In this document: one piece after another, positions 1-7,545 of the stretch | Layout: each line of letters opens with the position of its first letter | Position numbering within the stretch: position 1 is the stretch's first letter | Source of the DNA: 66-474 sp040388785 | GTDB lineage: Bacteria > Pseudomonadota > Gammaproteobacteria > Xanthomonadales > Rhodanobacteraceae | Direction of reading: 5' to 3' | DNA length: 64,000 nt | Assembly: GCA_040388785.1 (NCBI GenBank) | Contig: JAZKBD010000005.1 | Coordinates: 30,084 to 94,083, forward strand | Position numbers and translations under genes: made by a program | The notes under the pieces: model-generated | What the model was told of the DNA's origin: nothing | What the model saw: only the letters and a program-made list of their open reading frames with translations | Databases searched by the model: none

Positions 1-124
1 TGTCCTCGGGCACGGCGGAATGCGTGCGCATCGCCTGCGGCGTTCCCGCGACAGCCAAACCCGCAGCGATGATCAACGTCGCTGCAGACGCGCACCGCGA
101 CAGGGATGCACCTGATGGGGTCAT
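1..124 (-). CDS. N-terminal fragment of a secreted protein, cut by window edge
   Basis: Only the first 41 codons are visible; the rest lies beyond the left edge. The start codon at 124 shares one base with the stop of the upstream beta-lactamase-like gene (TGATG), so translation of the two is probably coupled. The visible protein begins MTPSGASLSRC and continues with a hydrophobic, alanine-rich stretch ending near AVAGTPQA, which looks like a Sec signal peptide. Nothing after it is long enough to name a family. It is probably co-transcribed with the beta-lactamase-like gene. Function unknown. Confidence 0.6.
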   Translation of the reverse strand, partial: MTPSGASLSRCASAATLIIAAGLAVAGTPQAMRTHSAVPED

Positions 125-1140
125 CACAGGGCATTCCTTGCGCGCGTGAGTGCTTCGTTGATGGCGGCATAGAGCCGCTTCACCGTAAGAGGATCGTCCG
201 CTTCCTTCGCATACCAGTTCAGGATGAAGGCGAAGTACACCCAACGATTGGCGCAGAACATGCCCCCGGCAAAAGCACGTGCGTGGAATCCGGGCGCATC
301 CGCGTTGCCGCTCTTGGCATAGGCATTGACCCCGAGCGGAACCGGGATCAGGTAGATGAAGTCGCACAGCGTGAGGATGCGGCGGAACTCCTGCAGCGTT
401 TCGGGGTGCTGGAAGAAGCGGCCCTGCAACGCTTGCGAGTAGTACGTGACGAAATCTTCCGCCGTCGATGCAAGCGTCTCCACGTCGTTGAGGAATGGAT
501 GCACGATCTGCCCTTCGCTGGCGAGCTGCAGCAACTCGTCCCAGGTGATCGTCATGTAGTTTTTCGCGCCGAACAGATAGCCCGCGAAGATTCGCGTGTT
601 GTCCGGCACCCACGTCTGCATGAGCCCGGCCGACGCGATCAGCTTGCGGATGTTGTCCGCGCCGGCCAGGTTGAAGATCATGTCCGTGGCGGTGTTGTCA
701 CTCCGCAGGATCATCGCTTCCAGCGCCGTCCGCTCGGAAACGATGCCACTCACGTCGGGCGGATTGAAGATGGGACTGCCGAGCGACCAGACACTCGCAT
801 CCAGGTGCAGTTCCTTGGCTTCGAGTACGTGGTCGATATCGTCCGGAGTCTCCGCCTGCCGCTCTGCCTGCCGCAGCGCTTCGCAAAGCGCAAACGTCTT
901 GATCGAGCTTGCCGCGAACAGCACCTTGTCCGGATTCATCTGCACGCTGAACCCGGGCCTGCCCCGCTGCGCCGGCGCCTCGATCTTGAATCCAAGATCG
1001 CCCGGCAGGCCATCAAAGAGCCTCGCGACGCCATGGGTCGAGCCCAAAGGCATTGCAGTGCCCAACGCTTGCACCGGAAGCGTGGCGGCGATCGCCGTCG
1101 TCGCTGCCGTCTTCAGGAATTCCCTTCTGGGGCGAATCAT
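124..1140 (-). CDS. Tat-exported serine beta-lactamase-like hydrolase
   Basis: A 338-residue protein of the serine beta-lactamase / penicillin-binding fold. The start at 1140 is chosen because AAGGAGG lies six bases upstream. The N-terminus has a twin-arginine motif (RREFLK, residues 5-10) and an alanine-rich hydrophobic stretch, so export through Tat is likely. Three active-site motifs are visible in the class A order: SSIK (S78, K81), SDN (S147-N149) and KSG (K276-G278). The segment between them is not a recognisable TEM/SHV-type enzyme, so drug hydrolysis is unproven; a peptidoglycan or ester hydrolase is equally possible. The gene overlaps the next secreted gene by one base, implying one transcript. 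Confidence 0.75.
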   Translation of the reverse strand: MIRPRREFLKTAATTAIAATLPVQALGTAMPLGSTHGVARLFDGLPGDLGFKIEAPAQRGRPGFSVQMNPDKVLFAASSIKTFALCEALRQAERQAETPDDIDHVLEAKELHLDASVWSLGSPIFNPPDVSGIVSERTALEAMILRSDNTATDMIFNLAGADNIRKLIASAGLMQTWVPDNTRIFAGYLFGAKNYMTITWDELLQLASEGQIVHPFLNDVETLASTAEDFVTYYSQALQGRFFQHPETLQEFRRILTLCDFIYLIPVPLGVNAYAKSGNADAPGFHARAFAGGMFCANRWVYFAFILNWYAKEADDPLTVKRLYAAINEALTRARNAL

Positions 1141-1395
1141 GGCGACCTCCTTCTTGGCGGGACCCTCAGCAACAAGAAAGCCTGGTATTCCGATACAACG
1201 ATGCAACACCCTCGTACGCCCATCGAGGTCGATGGGGCTGCATGAACGTGCGTGTCAGGCGAGTGTCGATTTCCCCAAAGTGTGCGCGTGCGGGCCAGGG
1301 CCGTAGCAGCGAGCAAATACTACGCTCATTGCGCCTGGGCGGCGGAAATCGGCGCGAACGACGGTCGTCAGGCAATGCGCAAGCGCGGTGCGCAA

Positions 1396-1929
1396 TCAAG
1401 CTGGAACGTACGTCAACCTGATCACGTCATCGACAATCAAATCGCTGGCCACGAGGCGGAGCCGCGGTCGAGGGCCGGCGAAGAATGGTTTGCCGTGACC
1501 GAGCACGACGGGATGGATATAGAGCCGATACTCATCGATGAGGCCAAGATCGGGCAGGCTTTGCGCCAGTTCCGGTCCGGCGACTTCGATCTCACCGTCG
1601 AGATCGGCCTTCAGTCCCCGTATCACCGCCCCGACGTCACCGGCGACAAGGGTGGCGTTCGGACCAACCGACTTCAGCGAGCGCGACACGACCCACTTCG
1701 GCCGACTCCGCCACACCGCTGCGTACTCGCGTTCGTCCGCGCCCCAGTCAGGAAGGTCTTCGTCCCAATAACGCATGACCTCGTACATGCCGCGTCCGTA
1801 CAGCATGCCCGTCAGGCCGCGCACCCGCTCCGTGAAGTGGCGAAACAATGCCGGATCGGGAGGCCCGAATGCCTGGTGGTCGACGTAGCCATCCAGGGAT
1901 TGGTTCAGTTCGAACACAAGCTTCGCCAT
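1396..1929 (-). CDS. RibD C-terminal / DHFR-fold family reductase
   Basis: A 177-residue protein starting MAKLVFELNQSLDGYVDH, typical of the stand-alone RibD C-terminal (dihydrofolate-reductase fold) family often annotated dihydrofolate reductase family protein. The region VLGHGKPFF near residues 143-151 matches the conserved NADPH-site end of the family. GAGG lies seven bases before the ATG at 1929; an upstream TTG is less likely. Members are presumed NADPH-dependent reductases, but substrates are mostly unknown. The gene stands alone, with about 255 bp of unremarkable sequence between it and the beta-lactamase-like gene downstream. Confidence 0.8.
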   Translation of the reverse strand: MAKLVFELNQSLDGYVDHQAFGPPDPALFRHFTERVRGLTGMLYGRGMYEVMRYWDEDLPDWGADEREYAAVWRSRPKWVVSRSLKSVGPNATLVAGDVGAVIRGLKADLDGEIEVAGPELAQSLPDLGLIDEYRLYIHPVVLGHGKPFFAGPRPRLRLVASDLIVDDVIRLTYVPA

Positions 1930-1968
1930 CAATTACCTCGCTCCCTCTCCTTTGGGAAACCAATGGCC

Positions 1969-2619
1969 TCATTGTTCGCCCGAGCCGTCGTCAGACTTTT
2001 GCCTTTGACGCAATTCCCACCGAACTGAATCCAATGTTAGTCGGTAAAGATTAAAGATATACAATTTCAAATCCCAAATCAGGATAAATGCACCACCCGC
2101 CACAATCTCAAACAACGAAACTGCCAAAACGAAGCGCATCTGTCCGGGATAAGGGTAAAATACCACTAATCTGCTAAGTACAACATCAAGACCAACAGAC
2201 AAAATCGTTCCCCAGCATATCAATATAAATACAAAATAATCTATCAAAGTTCCTATAAAAGCGAGCAAATTATATTTCAAAAAAGATATGTCTTTTGTGT
2301 GAAATTTCTTCAACCTCGCCATCTGCAATAGCATCTCAGGCTTGAGCACGGAAATAACTATCGCATACGCGGCGATCAAGAATCCGAGCACAGTTGTAGC
2401 AGCTCCTAACCATGCACTTACCAGCTCTCTAGCTAACTGAATAACCTGATGCGCGCTATAGCCAGAAAGCAGAACGAATGAAACAGGAACTAACAACATC
2501 ACACAGATAAAAACACGAGAGGACCACTTGCGTGGGACACTCCGGGCTAATAAGTAACATTGGAGAAGTGACACTTCGGCGCCGAGGTCAGCGTCGAGAG
2601 TTTTGTCCCTCGCTATCAT
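1969..2619 (-). CDS. Four-helix membrane protein of an AT-rich two-gene unit
   Basis: A 216-residue protein with four predicted membrane helices near residues 36-52, 72-92, 117-140 and 163-183. Residues 1-35 are polar, with a charged loop (RLKKFHTKD) between helices 2 and 3, and the tail is hydrophilic. There is no signal peptide. The start overlaps the stop of the upstream 339-residue gene by four bases (ATGA), so the two proteins are likely made together. Codon use is far more AT-rich than in every neighbour (many TTA, ATA and AAT codons), which suggests recent transfer. I do not recognise the family. The layout of soluble partner plus small multi-helix protein resembles abortive-infection sensor/effector pairs, but that is inference only. 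Confidence 0.8.
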   Translation of the reverse strand: MIARDKTLDADLGAEVSLLQCYLLARSVPRKWSSRVFICVMLLVPVSFVLLSGYSAHQVIQLARELVSAWLGAATTVLGFLIAAYAIVISVLKPEMLLQMARLKKFHTKDISFLKYNLLAFIGTLIDYFVFILICWGTILSVGLDVVLSRLVVFYPYPGQMRFVLAVSLFEIVAGGAFILIWDLKLYIFNLYRLTLDSVRWELRQRQKSDDGSGEQ

Positions 2620-3635
2620 AATTTGCGCTCGCGAATGCCACGAACACGCTCTCTTACAGCGTCCATGGGATCGGGAACGGCAACGATCTTTTCGGCGATC
2701 GCCTTCGAGAACTCAGTCAATCCAATCTTAGCCTTCTCTACGTCAGATTCGGGCGGCTGTCCTGCAACTTGCAGCTTTACACCCACATCATTTTCGGTAA
2801 TCTTGAGCTTTTCCTTGCTCGGACCGAGCCCATTAATCTGGAAGCCAACGTTCCCAAGTTTTGTTGCAGCCTCAGCGTGTTGCGCTACCCCACTTTCATC
2901 GAGTCCAGAATTATCTTTTTTGTCATAGTTAACTTTCGGTTTTGAATTTAGAATTCTTGCATTGCTATCTAACGTTTTGAAGAAGTCATCATTGTTTAAT
3001 TCCTCATTGTTCGTAGGCAAAATTCGTATCGAAAGTGACCGAATAACGCTAAATGCTTCCAGTTGTTCCGCTAGCGCTCCTGGCATCGTAAGCGGCGTAA
3101 TGCGCACAGTAGCCATTCCTAACTCTTTCTCAATTTCACCCAGCGTTTTCCTCCTGATATGTTTATCGACGCGATGTTGATGATGATTAAAATCCCTCTC
3201 CGCACGAATGTATTCATCGTTCGCGTCATTTATAAATTTTGCACAAGTCGTTTGAAACGCGCCGATATTCGGCGCATCACTTGTTTCGTTCATGTATATC
3301 AACCTATGATTTTCTAAAATTACTACGAAATAAGAACTTGGACAGCTGTGTAGTTCTTTTGGGTCATAAATCAGCTTTCCATCTATGTAATCTTGCTCTC
3401 GCTTTAGGAAGGTATCTTTAATTATTCTTCCACATAGCACACGCTGAGTCACATCGCCGAAGGTTACGTCTGCAACCATCGTGTTGTCGAAAAAATATTT
3501 TGTGTCTGCATACTGCCTCTCCCTTTGTTTGCTGGCGAACGCAGAGACAATTACTTCGCCAAATCTATCCAAGAAATTTACGTCGTCCTTAAATTTGCAT
3601 ACGAAGTTGGCAAACTCAATGTTATATTTTTCCAT
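2616..3635 (-). CDS. Unknown soluble protein of an AT-rich two-gene unit
   Basis: A 339-residue protein without signal peptide or membrane helix. GGAGG lies eight bases before the ATG at 3635. The N-terminal half alternates predicted strands and helices (SSYFVVILENHRLIYMNE near 100-117, then a helix around KFINDANDEYI). A charged helical segment follows (RVDKHIRRKTLGEIEKELG), then a strand-rich part and a low-complexity linker (KKDNSGLDESG) before a final helical, basic C-terminus (RERVRGIRERKL). No catalytic motif is evident. The stop overlaps the start of the membrane-protein gene. Base composition is strongly AT-rich compared with flanking genes. I cannot assign a function; a phage-defence sensor or regulator is a hypothesis based on context only. 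Confidence 0.8.
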   Translation of the reverse strand: MEKYNIEFANFVCKFKDDVNFLDRFGEVIVSAFASKQRERQYADTKYFFDNTMVADVTFGDVTQRVLCGRIIKDTFLKREQDYIDGKLIYDPKELHSCPSSYFVVILENHRLIYMNETSDAPNIGAFQTTCAKFINDANDEYIRAERDFNHHQHRVDKHIRRKTLGEIEKELGMATVRITPLTMPGALAEQLEAFSVIRSLSIRILPTNNEELNNDDFFKTLDSNARILNSKPKVNYDKKDNSGLDESGVAQHAEAATKLGNVGFQINGLGPSKEKLKITENDVGVKLQVAGQPPESDVEKAKIGLTEFSKAIAEKIVAVPDPMDAVRERVRGIRERKL

Positions 3636-3693
3636 CTTCTCACCTCCCCATAGGTGTCAGGCGTTAGATCAGTCTCACGAATCCCGCAGCAAG

Positions 3694-3720
3694 CCGTGTC
3701 AACATGAAACGTTGACACGG
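3694..3720. promoter_or_regulatory. Perfect 10-bp inverted repeat upstream of the AT-rich pair
   Basis: The arms CCGTGTCAAC and GTTGACACGG are perfectly complementary, separated by seven bases. The repeat lies 59 bp upstream of the 339-residue gene and 60 bp after the stop of the large secreted gene. Neither strand has a T-run after it, so it is a poor Rho-independent terminator. An operator for the two-gene unit is plausible; each arm also contains TTGACA on one strand. Confidence 0.45.
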
Positions 3721-3780
3721 TATACGTTCTTCTTGCGCATATGTCCCAAGCGCCACGTTACTCCACAGGATACGATCGCA

Positions 3781-6700
3781 TCAAGACTTCGTGGAAGCTT
3801 CTAGGTTGATCGGCTTCTTGCCCGCAGCTTTCAGCTTTGCGTTCAATGCCACAAGTTCATTCGCTTTGAGTGCGCTCCACTTCTGCAGCGAGGCATCCAG
3901 CATGCCGCTCAGCTTGGTGTAGCCGTCGCGCGCGTCGGGTGACGGGGCGGCGTCGGCGCCGCCATCGACGGCCTGCATCAGCGAGCGCAGCGCGCCGTCG
4001 AGGTAGCGGAAGTTCTGGACGTTGTTGGGCGGGAAGGTCCAGGCGTTGTACGGGTTGGGCGCCTCGGTGATGTCGGCCGCGGCAACCACTTTCGCGTCGA
4101 ACGCGTCGATGGATTGCTTGAGGTCGCCGTTGGCGTCCTTGCTCGCCTTCTGCAACGCCGCGTGCAACTTGTTCGCTTCGCCCATCGCGGTCGCGAGTTT
4201 CGCCTGTTCGGTTTCGACCTTGCGCGCCAGTTCGAACTGTTGCTGGTAGGCCGCTTCCGGAAGGGTGACGCGCGGGTCGTGCGCGACGGTCAGCGGCTGG
4301 CTGTAGGTCTTGCCATCGATGGTGAGCTTCACCGTGTATTGCCCGGGCGGCGCCCACACGCCATCCGCGTAGGCGTCGCCGTGCGCGAGCGCTGCGGGCG
4401 GCGCGTATTGCAGCGGCCACACGAAACGATTGAGGCCGGGCTTGGCTTTCAGTACCACCGGTTCGCGGAACCAGTCGGGCGTCATGTTGATCTTGGCGAG
4501 ATCGGGCTTGGGCGCCTTGTCGGCGCTGGAGTAACTGCGCACCAGTTTCCCGTTCGCGTCGTAGATCGAAAGTTCGATCGGCTTCGCGGGAGTCGCAGCC
4601 AACGAATAATCGATGTACGCGCCCCACGGCGGGTTCTCGGCGATGGGCTCGTCCTTCGGCAATGGCGTGCCGGTGAACATCGGCGTGCGCACGCGATACG
4701 CGAGCGCGGGTTTGTACAGGCGCGTGGCCCAGCTTGCCGGATACACCGCCAACTGCCGCAGCGCCGAAACGTCGTCCATGATCCAGAAGCCGCGGCCGTG
4801 CGTGGCGATCACGAGATCATCGTTCTTGACGTCGATGTCGCGCACCGACACCGCCGGCAGGTTCTGCTGCAGCGAATGCCAATGGTCGCCGTTGTCGAAC
4901 GACACGAAGATGCCGAAGTCGGTGCCGGCGTAGAGCAGCCCGCGCTTCACCGGATCCTCGCGCACCACGTCGACGAAATCGCCGTCGGGAATGCCATTGA
5001 CGATCGCCGTCCAGGTCTTGCCGCCATCGGTCGTGCGGTAGATGTATGGCTTGCGGTCGTCCAGCCGGTGGCGATCGACCGACGCGAACGCGGTGTTCTG
5101 ATCGAAGTGCGACGGCGAAAGGCTGCCGACCTTGGACCACGCGGCGAGCTGCTTCGGCGTGACGTTGTTCCAGTGCGCGCCGGCATCGTCGGTGCGCCAG
5201 ATCAGGCCGTCGTCGGTGCCGGTCCACAACAGTTTCGGGTTCAGCGGCGACGAACCGATCGAATACACCACGCCGCGGCGCGCGCCTTGGTGCAGGTTGT
5301 CGGCGACCGTCGACGCGTCGAGATTGGAAGGCACCTCTGGATTCGGACGCGACAGGTCGGGGCTGATCGCGGTCCAGTGTTCGCCGCCGTCGCTGGTCTG
5401 CCACAACCGCTGGTTGCCGAAATACAGCGTCTTCCTGTCGGACGCGTTGAAGACCAGCGGCAACGTCCAGGTGCTGCGATAGATGTCGGGATCGGCCAGC
5501 GTGGGATCGACGCTGCGCGTCTGCTTGGTCTTGAGATCGAGTTTGTCGACCTTGTCGCCGTACACGATGTCGGGATCGTTCGGGTCGGGCGCGATCATGC
5601 CGCTCTCGCCACCGGCGGTAACCTCGTGGAACTGCATCATGTTGATCGTCGCTTCGTAGGTCGAGCGACTGGGCACGGCGGCCGCGCCGGAATCCTGCTG
5701 CGCGCCGTACACGCGATACGGGAAACGGTTGTCGGTGCTGACGTGGTACATCTGCGCGGTCGGCTGGTTGTACCAGCTCGACCAGGTCTTGCCGCCGTTC
5801 ACGGTGATGATCGCGCCCTGGTCCACGCCCATGATCTGGCGATCCGGATCGTTCGGGTCGATCCACAACTCGTGGTAATCGTCACCGGTCGGATCGCCCT
5901 TCACCGGAAGAAACGTCTTGCCGCCATCGTCCGAACGCAGTTCGATGGTGTTCATCGCATAGACGCGGTCGGGGTTCTTCGGATCAGCCGTGATCTGCCC
6001 GAAATACCAGCCGCGCTGCCAGATGCGCGGATCGCCGCTGGTCTTCGTCCAGGTCTTGCCGGCGTCATCGGAACGGTACAGGCCACCCTGCTCCGCATCG
6101 ACGATCGCGTAGATGCGATCCGGCGCCGCGGCGGAAATCGCGATGCCGATGCGTCCGAGTTTGTTCGACGGGAAACCGTTGCCTTCGATATGCGTCCAGG
6201 TGTTGCCGCCGTCGGTGGATTTGTACAAGCCGGAACCCGGCCCGCTCGACGGCGGGTAGATGTTCCATGGCGGACGCCGCGTCTGCCACAGCGACGCGTA
6301 GATCACGTTGGCATCGCCCGGCTTGAAGATGATGTCGATCGCGCCGGTGTCGGCGTTCGGACCCAGCACCTTCTTCCAGGTGTTGCCGCCGTCCAGCGAA
6401 CGGAACACGCCGCGCTCGGCATTCGGACCATAAGGGTGCCCAAGCGCCGCGACGAACACGCGATTCTGGTTGTGCGGATCCACGCGGATCATCGCGATCT
6501 GCTGCGAATCCTTCAACCCGATATGCGTCCAGGTCTTGCCGGCATCGATGGACTTGTACATGCCGTCGCCCTGCACGATGTCCGAACGCATGTCGGATTC
6601 GCCGGTGCCAACGTAGATGACGTTCGGGTTCGACGGCGCCACCGCGATCGCACCGATCGACTGCACGGGCTGGCCGTCGAACAGCGGCTGCCAGGTGCGG

Positions 6701-6957
6701 CCGGTGTCGTGCGTTTCCCACACGCCGCCATCGACCGTACCCATGTAGAAGTGCGTCGGCTGGCCCGGCACGCCGGTGACCGCCAGCGTGCGGCCGGCGC
6801 GGAACGGGCCGATCAGGCGCCAGTGCAGGGCGCCCCAGGTTGATGCGCTTGTCGCGTTGTCGCGCGTGGCAGACGTCGCAGCGGATGCGGGCAACGCACC
6901 AGCGAGCGTGAGGGCGACAGCAGCGAACAACGCAGTCAGGCGGTGGTGCGCGGACAT
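3781..6957 (-). CDS. Giant secreted BNR/sortilin-like beta-propeller protein 1
   Basis: A 1058-residue protein with a Sec signal peptide (cleavage near ALPASAATS). The bulk is built of repeated Asp-box (BNR) motifs of the form S-x-D-x-G-x-T-W, for example STDGGNTW and RTTDGGKTW, giving one or two WD40/sortilin-type beta-propellers over roughly residues 45-720. The C-terminal third has a beta-sandwich-like part (GQYTVKLTIDGKTYSQPL) and then a helical bundle of about 130 residues. Pipelines often label this family glycosyl hydrolase or Vps10-domain protein, but no catalytic dyad is visible, so enzymatic activity is unproven. It is followed by two paralogues in the same orientation. Presumably periplasmic or extracellular. 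Confidence 0.85.
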   Translation of the reverse strand: MSAHHRLTALFAAVALTLAGALPASAATSATRDNATSASTWGALHWRLIGPFRAGRTLAVTGVPGQPTHFYMGTVDGGVWETHDTGRTWQPLFDGQPVQSIGAIAVAPSNPNVIYVGTGESDMRSDIVQGDGMYKSIDAGKTWTHIGLKDSQQIAMIRVDPHNQNRVFVAALGHPYGPNAERGVFRSLDGGNTWKKVLGPNADTGAIDIIFKPGDANVIYASLWQTRRPPWNIYPPSSGPGSGLYKSTDGGNTWTHIEGNGFPSNKLGRIGIAISAAAPDRIYAIVDAEQGGLYRSDDAGKTWTKTSGDPRIWQRGWYFGQITADPKNPDRVYAMNTIELRSDDGGKTFLPVKGDPTGDDYHELWIDPNDPDRQIMGVDQGAIITVNGGKTWSSWYNQPTAQMYHVSTDNRFPYRVYGAQQDSGAAAVPSRSTYEATINMMQFHEVTAGGESGMIAPDPNDPDIVYGDKVDKLDLKTKQTRSVDPTLADPDIYRSTWTLPLVFNASDRKTLYFGNQRLWQTSDGGEHWTAISPDLSRPNPEVPSNLDASTVADNLHQGARRGVVYSIGSSPLNPKLLWTGTDDGLIWRTDDAGAHWNNVTPKQLAAWSKVGSLSPSHFDQNTAFASVDRHRLDDRKPYIYRTTDGGKTWTAIVNGIPDGDFVDVVREDPVKRGLLYAGTDFGIFVSFDNGDHWHSLQQNLPAVSVRDIDVKNDDLVIATHGRGFWIMDDVSALRQLAVYPASWATRLYKPALAYRVRTPMFTGTPLPKDEPIAENPPWGAYIDYSLAATPAKPIELSIYDANGKLVRSYSSADKAPKPDLAKINMTPDWFREPVVLKAKPGLNRFVWPLQYAPPAALAHGDAYADGVWAPPGQYTVKLTIDGKTYSQPLTVAHDPRVTLPEAAYQQQFELARKVETEQAKLATAMGEANKLHAALQKASKDANGDLKQSIDAFDAKVVAAADITEAPNPYNAWTFPPNNVQNFRYLDGALRSLMQAVDGGADAAPSPDARDGYTKLSGMLDASLQKWSALKANELVALNAKLKAAGKKPINLEASTKS

Positions 6958-7545
6958 GAATGGCTCCTCACGACGCAGATGATCGTCGCATCATAGCGAG
7001 ACCGCTGCGTCGTTCATGGGTAAGAAGGCATGGCTGCGCCGTACCGCATCACATCGCACCGCTCCAACGGCGTTTTGCTTTTGATCGTCATCCCGGAATC
7101 GCGAAGCGATATCCCGGACCCAGTGGCTTTCGCGCAGCACCCTGCTTTTGATCGCCATCCCGGCGCAGGGCGGGATCCATTGTGTTCTTTTCCAGCGACT
7201 TGCATCAAAGACACTGGATTCCCGCTTCCGCGGGAATGACGACAGAAGAATTTCCGCGGCCAACGCGGCTCCGGCATCAACAAGCCCTGCTCTTGCTCGT
7301 CATCCCGGCGCAGGCCGGGATCTGCGGTCTTTAAACCAAGATGGATTCCGGCCTTCGCCGGAATGACGGCAGGAGAATTTCCGCGGCCAGCGCGGCTCCG
7401 GCATCAAAAAGCCCTGCTCTTGATCGTCTTCCCGGCGCAGGCCGGGATCCATTTTGTTCTTGCAGGCAAAATCAACATGGATCCCGGGTTCCGCCCGCAT
7501 AAAGCGCGGGCGGCCCCGGGATGACGACCTAAACAGAACGCTGCA
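6958..7545. repeat. Intergenic block of two-hairpin repeats with a 90-bp duplication
   Basis: This 588-bp gap holds no gene. It contains at least three elements of one design: an outer CGTCATyCC, an inner hairpin such as CCGGCGCAGGCCGGGATC, a short spacer, then a second hairpin ending in GGAATGACG or GGGATGACG (about 7148-7242, 7298-7369 and 7423-7525), plus a lone hairpin near 7088-7120. Within the block, 7233-7322 and 7360-7449 are direct repeats of 90 bp with about six mismatches. Related elements occur at 11036-11160 and 30976-31066. The form recalls REP/BIME or small MITE-like repeats, and the ATTCC-hairpin-GGAAT core is reminiscent of Neisseria dRS3. Confidence 0.85.

Noticed and set aside
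124..1140. Acquired antibiotic-resistance gene
   Set aside because: Composition matches the core genome, no mobile element is nearby, and the protein is not close to known clinical class A enzymes by eye.
1969..3635. Identity as the Kiwa defence system
   Set aside because: The helix count of the small protein is similar, but gene order is reversed and the larger protein shows no resemblance I can recognise to KwaB (DUF4868).
4114..6843. A 909-codon open frame on the plus strand opposite the first propeller gene
   Set aside because: It is the shadow of a GC-rich gene: arginine- and valine-heavy, without domains, start signals or signal peptide, and the minus-strand protein is clearly the real one.
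7148..7525. Possible CRISPR array
   Set aside because: Repeats are self-complementary hairpins of variable stem sequence and irregular spacing, with no constant direct repeat and spacer pattern and no cas genes.
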